In this document: piece by piece, positions 41,583 through 48,875 of the stretch | Position numbering within the stretch: position 1 is the stretch's first letter | Layout: each line of letters starts with the position of its first letter | From: Treponema sp. UBA1793 | GTDB lineage: Bacteria > Spirochaetota > Spirochaetia > Treponematales > Treponemataceae | Length of the DNA: 48,875 nt | Assembly (NCBI GenBank): GCA_002314445.1 | Contig: DCFX01000004.1 | Coordinates: 1 to 48,875 of the forward strand | Direction: 5' to 3' | Program-made: the position numbers and the translations under genes | Notes under the pieces: model-generated | The model's input: the letters and a program-made list of their open reading frames with translations, nothing else | What the model was told of the DNA's origin: nothing | Database searches by the model: none

Positions 41583-42038
41583 ATGATAAAATCGGTTCAA
41601 ATCAAATGTACGGTACAGGATGGAGCGGTACTTCCTGTTTATAAGACTACAGGCGCGGCCGGCGCTGATGTCTGCGCATTCGTAAAATCCCCGGTCGAAA
41701 TTGCTCCCGGAGAATCCGCGCTCGTTTCCACCGGATTGTATTTTGAAATTCCCGAAGGATACGAAATCCAGGTACGTCCTCGTTCCGGACTTGCAGCAAA
41801 GAATGGCGTCACCGTATTGAATACACCTGGTACAATAGACAGCGATTACCGGGGGGAACTGAAAATAATTCTCATTAATCTGGGAAAAGAGTCGTTCGTT
41901 GTGAACGGCTGTGACCGCATTGCCCAGATAGTCGTTGCGCCGGTAACGCATGGTGCCTTTGTAAAAACAGATTTGCTTGGTGAGACGGCAAGGGGTACCG
42001 GCGGTTTCGGTTCAACTGGTGTCGGAGCGAATGCATGA
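41583..42038 (+). CDS. dut: Deoxyuridine triphosphate nucleotidohydrolase (dUTPase)
   Basis: 151 residues, trimeric dUTPase that keeps uracil out of DNA and provides dUMP. All five motifs are present: GAAGADVCAF, PRSGLAAKNGV (Ser and Gly), NTPGTIDSDYRGELKIILIN (with the catalytic Asp), NGCDRIAQIV, and the Gly-rich RGTGGFGSTG. Its stop overlaps the next ATG by four bases. Confidence 0.95.
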   Translation: MIKSVQIKCTVQDGAVLPVYKTTGAAGADVCAFVKSPVEIAPGESALVSTGLYFEIPEGYEIQVRPRSGLAAKNGVTVLNTPGTIDSDYRGELKIILINLGKESFVVNGCDRIAQIVVAPVTHGAFVKTDLLGETARGTGGFGSTGVGANA

Positions 42039-43324
42039 AATGTAAGCCGCCGGAAAATCAATATGCGGAGAAGGCCCTGTTGAAATCCGGGCGTTTTGAA
42101 GAAAAGGCTGCATCCGCGGCAGAAAATACCGTTCATGCGGTGAAAATGTACGCAGAAAGGGTGGCCGATAAAATTGACGGATTCCAGCGGAAATATCTGC
42201 ATAAAGAAGAACTCCGCGATCACGTGATTAACCGGTATTTGATGCGCGAATTGCTGCTCTATTTCTCGATTGCGTTTTTGTTTTTCTTTATGGTTTTTTT
42301 CGTAAACCAGATTCTGCTGCTTGCGGAAAATATCCTGAAAAAACGTGTTCCTCTCTGGGATGTAGTAAAACTGATTACGTACTGTCTCCCGTTTATTATT
42401 GCACAGTCAGCTCCATTTGCGACTCTTGTCGGATTTCTTATGTGTCTCGGCCGCCTTATGAGTGACAACGAAATTATTATTCTGCGTGCATCAGGACTCG
42501 GCTACAGAGTTATTATGAAACCTGTCATACTGCTGGGGGTGGGAATTTCTATTGCATCTTTTTTTGTGAACGATTATTTACTGCCGCTCGGTACAATTAA
42601 TTACAATAAATTGTATCGTTCCATTCTTGCGACAAATCCGGCAGTGGAACTTGAACCTCATTCCATAAAACGTCTTAACAATGCAACGCTCGTTATCGGC
42701 GATGTCTCCGGAAATGAAGTTTCCGATCTTGTCCTTTTTGATAAAGGAAGTGACAACCGCGTGCGGATAATTACCGCCGGGAAATCGAAATTAATAAGTG
42801 CACGCAACGAGGGTGTACTTATGCAGCTTAATATGACTGATACGCTTGCGATCTTTTTCAGCGAAAACAGATATTCTGACTATGACGTGCTTAATTCCGA
42901 TAAGGTTGTGCTTAATATTTTTGATTCATCTTTTTTTAACAAGAGCACAAGCGTCAGCCCCAGGGAGATGACTTCATACGATTTGGGACGCACGCTGCGT
43001 AAAATGAAAAAATCCGGCGATACGAATGAAAAAGTTCTTAATCTGTATACGCTGGAATATAATAAAAAATTTTCACTTCCGTTCGGGTCTTTTTTCTTTG
43101 CAATTCTTGCGCTGCCTCTTGCATTGTTGTTCGGACAGAAAAACGGGCAGACAATAGGTATGATATTGGGAATTTTTATTTGTGTGTTGTACTGGGCAAT
43201 GATGATTCTGGGGCAGATCGCTGCCAGTCGCAACGGATTCAACGCTTTCTGGAGCATGTGGCTTCCGGATTTTGCCATAGGCCTTGCAGGAATGCTGTTT
43301 TACTTCAGATTGAGAAAGAAATGA
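42035..43324 (+). CDS. LptF/LptG (YjgP/YjgQ) family permease with N-terminal extension
   Basis: 429 residues, inner-membrane protein. The first 65 residues form a charged cytosolic extension with coiled-coil character (ALLKSGRFEEKAASAAENTV), not typical of the family. The usual N-terminus then begins HVINRYLMRELLLYFSIAF. Three membrane segments, a periplasmic jelly-roll-like domain (NNATLVIGDVSGNEV), and three C-terminal segments follow. In Gram-negatives LptF and LptG with LptB extract lipopolysaccharide; treponemes generally lack classic LPS, so another lipid or glycolipid may be moved. It overlaps dut and the next gene by ATGA. Confidence 0.83.
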   Translation: MKCKPPENQYAEKALLKSGRFEEKAASAAENTVHAVKMYAERVADKIDGFQRKYLHKEELRDHVINRYLMRELLLYFSIAFLFFFMVFFVNQILLLAENILKKRVPLWDVVKLITYCLPFIIAQSAPFATLVGFLMCLGRLMSDNEIIILRASGLGYRVIMKPVILLGVGISIASFFVNDYLLPLGTINYNKLYRSILATNPAVELEPHSIKRLNNATLVIGDVSGNEVSDLVLFDKGSDNRVRIITAGKSKLISARNEGVLMQLNMTDTLAIFFSENRYSDYDVLNSDKVVLNIFDSSFFNKSTSVSPREMTSYDLGRTLRKMKKSGDTNEKVLNLYTLEYNKKFSLPFGSFFFAILALPLALLFGQKNGQTIGMILGIFICVLYWAMMILGQIAASRNGFNAFWSMWLPDFAIGLAGMLFYFRLRKK

Positions 43325-44397
43325 TACTTGCAAAATATCTTTACAAAAGGTTTATGCCGGTGTTCGCCGGCGCAGTCGCTTTTTTTTCACTTGTACTTGT
43401 GCTTGTTGATCTGCTTATGAATCTGTGGAAATTTATTCAGAATCAGGTGCCGGTGCTTCAGGTTTTTTATCTTATGCTTCTGTATGTTCCCAAAACAGTG
43501 TGGTATGCTGTTCCCCTTGGAATCCTTTTTGCAAGTTCTTTTACGCTCAGTAATCTTTATGCAGATAATGAGTTGACTGCAGTCTTTGCTTCCGGCGTGT
43601 CTTTGTTCAAATTTGCCCTGCCGCTGCTGGTGTTTTCATTTTTTATGAGTTTCGCGCTTTTTGCTTTTGAAGACAGACTTGTTGTAAAAACATATGCAAA
43701 AAAGACTGAAATGCAGAGTCAGATGCTGAAAGAGGAAAAATCTTTTAACAACGACAGAATTGTTGTTCTTGCGGAGGGTGGTAATATAATCTATAAAGCC
43801 GATTTTTACGACGATGCCCAGAAAAGACTTCATAATGTATATTTTATTTTCAGGGATAAAAATCAGAAGATGCAGGCTGTCATTCACGCTGATTCCGCAA
43901 AATGGGATGATGAGGCAGGTAAGTGGAAACTGCAGAATGGAATGCAGTATACAAACAAAAGCGGAGCGATAGAAATGGAAAGCGTATCTGCGGAATTTAC
44001 GAACAGGCTTGTTGAACCTGCGGAGACGTTCAGGAACAATACGATTTCAGTAGAAACTGTTACTGTCAAAGAAGCAAAGGAGTATGTGGAACATCTTGTC
44101 AGGACTGGGCTTCCTTACAACGAGGAGTTGTCCCTTTATTATAAAAAATTTGCGTTTCCATTCGTTGTATTTATTGTCGTATTTCTGTCTATAGGACTTT
44201 CGGGAAAGACTTCGAAAAATGTCATGCTCACGAGCCTTGCTTTTTCAATAAGCGCTGCGGTACTTTTTTATGTAACACAGATGATAACAATGCTGCTTGC
44301 AAAATTCGGATATATTTCGGCATTTTCGGGAGCGTGGTTCCCGGTTATATTATTCACAATAATCAGCGTAGTTTTGCTGCGCTTCGCAAGGACTTAA
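43321..44397 (+). CDS. LptF/LptG (YjgP/YjgQ) family permease, second copy
   Basis: 358 residues with the normal family length and layout. MILAKYLYKRFMPVFAGAVAFFSLVLVL begins the first membrane segment. KTVWYAVPLGILFASSFTL belongs to the coupling region, the central domain is soluble (IVVLAEGGNIIYKADFY), and three C-terminal helices finish the protein. The ATG overlaps the previous stop (ATGA), as expected for an obligate heterodimer partner. tgt begins 1 base after its stop. Confidence 0.85.
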   Translation: MILAKYLYKRFMPVFAGAVAFFSLVLVLVDLLMNLWKFIQNQVPVLQVFYLMLLYVPKTVWYAVPLGILFASSFTLSNLYADNELTAVFASGVSLFKFALPLLVFSFFMSFALFAFEDRLVVKTYAKKTEMQSQMLKEEKSFNNDRIVVLAEGGNIIYKADFYDDAQKRLHNVYFIFRDKNQKMQAVIHADSAKWDDEAGKWKLQNGMQYTNKSGAIEMESVSAEFTNRLVEPAETFRNNTISVETVTVKEAKEYVEHLVRTGLPYNEELSLYYKKFAFPFVVFIVVFLSIGLSGKTSKNVMLTSLAFSISAAVLFYVTQMITMLLAKFGYISAFSGAWFPVILFTIISVVLLRFART

Positions 44398-44398
44398 T

Positions 44399-45532
44399 AT
44401 GCAGATTTTTAATGTACAGCATAGAAGTGCAGATAGTAATGCCCGTACAGGATTACTTCAGCTTCCACACGGCGTCGTTCATACGCCGGTTTTTATGCCG
44501 GTTGGGACGAATGCTACAGTAAAAGCTGTTTCAAAGGACTCTCTTGAAGAAATTGGATTTGAAATAATACTTGCCAACACGTATCATTTGTTTCTTCGTC
44601 CGGGACCTGATTTGATAAAGGAAGCAGGCGGACTTCACGGTTTTTCAAAGTGGCAGAGAAATTTTCTTACTGATTCAGGCGGCTTTCAGGTATTCTCTCT
44701 TGCAAAACTGCGGAAGATATCCCTGCAGGGTGCTGAATTCCAGAGCCATATAGACGGTTCCCGCCATTTGTTTACACCTGAGAATGTCGTACAGACACAG
44801 GCAAAATTCAACAGCGATATACAGATGCAGCTTGATGTCTGTTCGGGATGGGGCGTAGACAGAAGGGAAGCTGAACATGCACTTGTGGTAACGACCAACT
44901 GGGCTGAACGTGCAAAAAAAGAGTGGCTCATTCAGCAGGAAAAAGGATACAGTGGAATGCTATTTCCAATTGTACAGGGAAACTTCTTTGAAGATCTCCG
45001 CAGGGATAGTGCCCAGTTTGTATCGTCCCTTGACACTCCCGGCATTGCAATAGGCGGACTGTCTGTCGGTGAGCCGCCCGAACAGTTCTCTCAATTTTTA
45101 CAGTATACGATGCAGTATCTGCCGGAAGAAAAACCTAAATATGTCATGGGAATAGGAACCCCTCAGTATATACTTGAAGCAGTCGCCGACGGAGTTGATA
45201 TGTTCGACTGTGTACTTCCAACGCGGAATGCGCGGAACGGTTCATATTTTACACATGACGGAATGCTTTCAATTAAGCAGGAACGGTTTGAACACGACTT
45301 CAATCCGATTGACAATGAGTGTCACTGCAAAGTCTGCAGAAATTATTCGCGCGCGTATCTGCGTCACCTTTTTAAAGAACAAGAGATATTGAGCGCAATG
45401 CTTTCGTCCTATCACAATCTGTGTTTTCTGCATACTATGCTTACCGAAATACAGCACGCGATAGAGCAAGACAGGTTTATACAGTACAGAAAGGATTTTC
45501 TTGCCAGATTTGAAGCAGGAAATATCAGATAA
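44399..45532 (+). CDS. tgt: Queuine tRNA-ribosyltransferase (tRNA-guanine transglycosylase)
   Basis: Exchanges guanine-34 for the queuosine precursor preQ1 in GUN-anticodon tRNAs, 377 residues. Present are ILANTYHLFLRPGPDLI, the catalytic FLTDSGGFQVFSL, QLDVCSGWGVDRREAE, GIAIGGLSVGEPPEQF, the second catalytic Asp in FDCVLPTRNARNG, and the zinc site CHCKVCRNYSRAYLRHL. Length fits. QueA, the next enzyme of the pathway, is at 25.7 kb. Confidence 0.95.
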   Translation: MQIFNVQHRSADSNARTGLLQLPHGVVHTPVFMPVGTNATVKAVSKDSLEEIGFEIILANTYHLFLRPGPDLIKEAGGLHGFSKWQRNFLTDSGGFQVFSLAKLRKISLQGAEFQSHIDGSRHLFTPENVVQTQAKFNSDIQMQLDVCSGWGVDRREAEHALVVTTNWAERAKKEWLIQQEKGYSGMLFPIVQGNFFEDLRRDSAQFVSSLDTPGIAIGGLSVGEPPEQFSQFLQYTMQYLPEEKPKYVMGIGTPQYILEAVADGVDMFDCVLPTRNARNGSYFTHDGMLSIKQERFEHDFNPIDNECHCKVCRNYSRAYLRHLFKEQEILSAMLSSYHNLCFLHTMLTEIQHAIEQDRFIQYRKDFLARFEAGNIR

Positions 45533-45558
45533 ATAGAGAATGTGTGTGGGGGCAGTCC

Positions 45559-47100
45559 GTGAAAAAAGCAGCATGTATACTCGTTTGTATATTTTTGATG
45601 TATTCCACCGTTTTCAGCGAAGGAACAAACACTCCTGATACCGGTACGGATGTTCAGGACGTGGAAATGGCAAAGGGCGGCGTGTCTGTCGTTCCGGAAG
45701 CCAGGAGGCCGGCGGAGCCCGATAAAAAAAAGTGCGAAGAGGCTGCTCTCAATGATGAAAGTTCTGATGATGTGCAGAATTATAAAGATACACTGTCATA
45801 CGGTATCTCTCCTGAAATAATTACGCTGATTCAGAAATTTATTACGAATGATGATCCTCGTTTCGTGGACAATGTCTATGATTTGTTCCAGTCGACGAAA
45901 TCATCCGCAGTACGTGAAAAAATTATCGAGTACTTTACTCATTTTAAGGATCCTTGCATTGAAGATTATGCTGTTACGATTCTGAATGATCCGTACGACA
46001 CTAAATCAAGCACCGTGTCGCTCGTATTCAATTATATTTCGGAAGTAAAATGTACGGAAGCAATACCTGCTGTTATTGCTTTAATTGATGCAGATAACGA
46101 GACATATTTTCAGGATGCCCTTACCACGCTGGGAGATATCGGCGGTCCGCCGGAAGCATTGTATCTTGCAAAATATATGGACAGAAACGATTTAACTGTT
46201 GTACAGAAACAGTCACTTACACGCGTTCTTGGGAAAATCCATTCTGTCGAAACATGGGGAAAGCTTGCCGAGCTGGCTCAGAACAAGGATGAAAATACAT
46301 TTGTCCGCATGTACTCGGCAGAATCAATCGGAGAAATGCAGAAACCTGAATCTGTTCCGATTTTAATAAATTTATATGAAGAAACCGATCCTAACCTGCG
46401 GCAGTATGTCATAAAAGGATTGTCGAACTATCCCGATAACAGCGATGCACAGACTGTTATCATTCAGGGGATAAAAGATGAACATTATAAAGTACGGCTT
46501 GAATCAATTGCAGCTGTAAAAAAACTTTCATTAAAAAAAGCAGTACCATATCTTATATACAGGACAAAAGCCCCGAAAGAGGAGCAGGTTGTAAAAAATG
46601 CCTGTTATCCGGTCATTGCCGGACTCAATACGCAGGACGGAAATGCATATCTGGTAAGTCTCCTCATAGATGGGCAGATTTCAGACGGAACGAAAGAACA
46701 GGTGGTAAATGCACTTGTAAAAGATAACAACGCAGGGGAAAAAGAAATCCTTGCTTTGGCTGAAGAAACGCTGAAAGATGACAAACGGAAAACTTTGCGG
46801 TATGCAATCGGAAAGCAGCTGGCAGAATATGCCCGTCCGTCATATGACCAGGTGTGCCGTGATTTTATGGCATCAAAAGATGCAGCAACAGTAAGCCTTG
46901 GAATTGACATGTATAAAAAAGGAAAATATCAGACCGCAGCAGATGCAATCAAGTCGGTAGCAGGCGACAAGAAAGCCGGCGGCAATCAGAAAAAGGCGCG
47001 GAAGATACTTGGCCTTCCGGATGAAGGGCAGGAAGACAAAACTTCCGACCCTTCAAAGGATGCCGCGCAGCAAACAAGCGCAGCAGCTTCTGCCGAATAG
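45559..47100 (+). CDS. Exported HEAT-repeat protein
   Basis: 513 residues from a GTG start that gives a clean signal peptide, VKKAACILVCIFLMYSTVFS; a Gly-rich GGGGGC upstream may act as Shine-Dalgarno. The mature part is built of helical pairs of about 35-40 residues, for example VSLVFNYISEVKCTEAIPAV, DALTTLGDIGGPPEALYL and MYSAESIGEMQKPESVPIL. This is the pattern of HEAT or PBS-lyase repeats. The C-terminus is low-complexity and ends in QQTSAAASAE. Such periplasmic solenoids bind partner proteins. The function is unknown. Confidence 0.75.
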   Translation: MKKAACILVCIFLMYSTVFSEGTNTPDTGTDVQDVEMAKGGVSVVPEARRPAEPDKKKCEEAALNDESSDDVQNYKDTLSYGISPEIITLIQKFITNDDPRFVDNVYDLFQSTKSSAVREKIIEYFTHFKDPCIEDYAVTILNDPYDTKSSTVSLVFNYISEVKCTEAIPAVIALIDADNETYFQDALTTLGDIGGPPEALYLAKYMDRNDLTVVQKQSLTRVLGKIHSVETWGKLAELAQNKDENTFVRMYSAESIGEMQKPESVPILINLYEETDPNLRQYVIKGLSNYPDNSDAQTVIIQGIKDEHYKVRLESIAAVKKLSLKKAVPYLIYRTKAPKEEQVVKNACYPVIAGLNTQDGNAYLVSLLIDGQISDGTKEQVVNALVKDNNAGEKEILALAEETLKDDKRKTLRYAIGKQLAEYARPSYDQVCRDFMASKDAATVSLGIDMYKKGKYQTAADAIKSVAGDKKAGGNQKKARKILGLPDEGQEDKTSDPSKDAAQQTSAAASAE

Positions 47101-47102
47101 TA

Positions 47103-48875
47103 TCAGTCGTAAAGGGCGTGGAGCGAACGGTATAACTGGTTCACCTTTTCTTTCTGTTCCGGTGAGAAATCCGCATTTACATCATCACTGAGAATTTCAA
47201 GCGCTGAAAGACTTTCATTTAGTGCGGTCATAAATCCCCGTGAAATTTTGAACCAGTACGTTCCGTCTCCGTCAGTAAAAAGGCATACAAAACCATATTC
47301 TTTGCTTTTCTGCTTTGCAACGGCGACCCGGAGCACTGTGCCGAGTGCATCCGTCAGTTTCTGCGTAGCACCCTCATTTGAGAGCTTTATATTGAGTCTT
47401 CTGTCGAATTTATTTTCGGAAAGAGGTTCAAGATCAAGAGCTTTAGACAGTTTTACAATAAGTTCCATCTTTTCACCGTCAAGGAGCGTAAAACCATTCT
47501 GGTACACAATTTTTCCGCGCAGTCCTGATGCCTGTTTTATACGGCTTTCATCGGTTTCCATATTGACCGCATTTTTGAATGTATCCCATGGAAGAAGGAC
47601 TGTTTTCTTTCCCTTCGTTTTAGCGATTTGGAATGCTGTACCGCCGAAAGCGAGAACGTCTTCATTTCTCGTTTTTTTCGCTTCTTTACCATTTTCTCTG
47701 ACGGGCTTGATTTTGTCCCTGCCTGTGTCTGCCAGATTCCGTGTACCGCCTGGCAATGAAGGACTTCGCCTTGCGCGCTTGCTCTCAAGATTGTCGTGGA
47801 GCAGAGGATCTATGTTGTCCAGCAGTGAACGTGTGAGAGGAGATACGCTCATTGCGAACATACGAGATGTACGTACAATTTCGCCGGCGACGATATACAA
47901 CGGATCCTGCCGGAACATGTTGCTTCCCGGGTGTATGCATATGTGGTCCGCAGTAAGACTTCTGTAATTGTCGCGACCTTCGCGTACGCATACAAACTGA
48001 ATCATACCGGCAGCGATACAGCACAGGTAATTATTCATCGAACCACCGCCGATGACGGGAATCTGCATGTCGTTTACAATCTGTGTAAGCTGCAGGTCAA
48101 TGTTTTCTATTTCAGCCATGACTCGTTCATCAAGATAACTGCTTTTGCAGAACTTTTCCTTGTTGACGGCACCTTCGTATGCCCTGAAAATATGCAGATA
48201 CGATACGAAATCTCCCTGTACATCACGGAACGAATGGTGCGCGCGCCTCGCTGCCATTTCTTCGCCCGGAGGCAGAACAAACGGAGAGTTTGCAGAAAGA
48301 AATGACGCAGCGACAAGCGCTTCTTCAAGCACATCTGGGTACTTCATGATTGCTTCCACAATGATGCGGCTTATACGCGGCTCAAGCGGGAATTCCACCA
48401 TCAGTTTTCCGACAGGTGAAAGGATATGATCAGGCGAGATAGCTTTGAGCATCATGAGCGTATCGACGGCACCTGCAATTCCTTCCCGTCCGGGAGACGA
48501 GATAAAATCAAAGTCGTAGAAATTCGTAATACCGAGTTCGGCCATACGCAGGACAACTTCGCTTAAATCTGTACGGTAGATTTCTTCCGTCGTATACATC
48601 TGCCGCGTCTCATAGTCTTTCCGCGGATAGAGCCGATAGCAAGTTCCCGGGCATGTACGGCCTGCGCGACCCTTACGCTGGTTGCAGGAAGCTTTTGAAA
48701 TCGGAGTCTCATTGAGGCTTGAAGTATACGTCTTCGGGTTGTAAAAGTTAAGTTTTGCAAGACCTGTATCAATAACTGTCGTGATGTCGCTTATGGTGAC
48801 GGATGTTTCCGCTATGTTCGTTGAAATAACAATTTTCTTTTTTCCGAAGGGCACTGTATCGAATACGCGTTCCTG
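47103..48875 (-). CDS. hrpA: DEAH-box ATP-dependent RNA helicase, HrpA type (partial)
   Basis: The C-terminal about 590 residues of a gene running off the right edge; the frame is open to base 48875, so the N-terminal helicase lobe lies outside. Helicase motif V is VISTNIAETSVTISDITTVI and motif VI is QRKGRAGRTCPG. The DEAH-specific winged helix, ratchet and OB-like regions follow (LRMAELGITNFYDFDFISSP). The last 200 residues are Lys- and Arg-rich and not typical of the short family. It is convergent with the HEAT gene with a 2-base gap and no terminator. Confidence 0.85.
   Translation of the reverse strand, partial: QERVFDTVPFGKKKIVISTNIAETSVTISDITTVIDTGLAKLNFYNPKTYTSSLNETPISKASCNQRKGRAGRTCPGTCYRLYPRKDYETRQMYTTEEIYRTDLSEVVLRMAELGITNFYDFDFISSPGREGIAGAVDTLMMLKAISPDHILSPVGKLMVEFPLEPRISRIIVEAIMKYPDVLEEALVAASFLSANSPFVLPPGEEMAARRAHHSFRDVQGDFVSYLHIFRAYEGAVNKEKFCKSSYLDERVMAEIENIDLQLTQIVNDMQIPVIGGGSMNNYLCCIAAGMIQFVCVREGRDNYRSLTADHICIHPGSNMFRQDPLYIVAGEIVRTSRMFAMSVSPLTRSLLDNIDPLLHDNLESKRARRSPSLPGGTRNLADTGRDKIKPVRENGKEAKKTRNEDVLAFGGTAFQIAKTKGKKTVLLPWDTFKNAVNMETDESRIKQASGLRGKIVYQNGFTLLDGEKMELIVKLSKALDLEPLSENKFDRRLNIKLSNEGATQKLTDALGTVLRVAVAKQKSKEYGFVCLFTDGDGTYWFKISRGFMTALNESLSALEILSDDVNADFSPEQKEKVNQLYRSLHALYD

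Noticed and set aside
1..48875. tRNA, rRNA or other structured RNA genes
   Set aside because: I looked for T-loop motifs and conserved RNA cores in the gaps and found none I could support; a covariance-model search would be needed to exclude them.

Overview
This window looks like a chromosome segment of a host-associated treponeme (Spirochaetes). The pointers are a lipoprotein of the LIC_12708 type shared by Leptospira and Treponema, a very long spirochaete-style signal peptidase I, a ribF-rpsO-pnp-M16-dut-LptF/LptG-tgt run that I believe other treponemes share, and a capD-DegT-molybdenum-hydroxylase-like operon resembling genes I recall from T. pallidum. GC looks to be in the mid-forties by eye. 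I saw no rRNA, tRNA, CRISPR array or prophage. The window is mostly housekeeping genes, with one decayed patch at the left.

Layout. 1-4.1 kb: two HAD phosphatases, an IS200-type element whose transposase has a premature stop, and the wreck of a sugar ABC importer (binding-protein gene reduced to its last codons, both permeases frameshifted). 4.1-10 kb: acyl-CoA thioesterase, rlmI, miaA, a small conserved protein, a TatD DNase, an HPt protein and a giant lepB. 10-13.2 kb: secA with a hairpin over its stop codon. 13.3-16.5 kb: lipoprotein and envelope genes plus a Nudix hydrolase. 16.5-22.4 kb: hisS and coaX (divergent), a NeuB-family synthase, a GltS-like transporter and a PlsC-zinc-ribbon protein. 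22.5-26.7 kb: yebC, ruvC, ruvAB, queA. 26.7-33 kb (minus strand): a five-gene operon in which every junction overlaps, running capD, DegT aminotransferase, then three subunits of a xanthine-dehydrogenase-like enzyme. 33.1-35.4 kb: a secreted protein and an RlpA-like SPOR protein. 35.5-36.6 kb: a branched-chain aminotransferase with a histone-H1-like lysine tail. 36.7-36.9 kb: a tandem palindromic element. 36.9-47.1 kb: ribF, rpsO, pnp, M16 peptidase, dut, lptF/lptG-like permeases, tgt and a HEAT-repeat protein. 47.1 kb to the end: a partial HrpA-type helicase.

The strongest window-wide pattern is in the starts. At least ten first-of-operon genes have a good -10 hexamer only 6 or 7 bases before the start codon and no Shine-Dalgarno, so their mRNAs should be leaderless. 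Operon-internal genes mostly carry ordinary Shine-Dalgarno sequences. This rule also fixes several start codons, including a GTG for capD. The most unusual protein set is the molybdenum-hydroxylase-like operon: its large subunit has lost most recognisable molybdopterin-binding motifs and it is translationally coupled to two nucleotide-sugar enzymes. All family assignments come from reading the translations; no searches were run.
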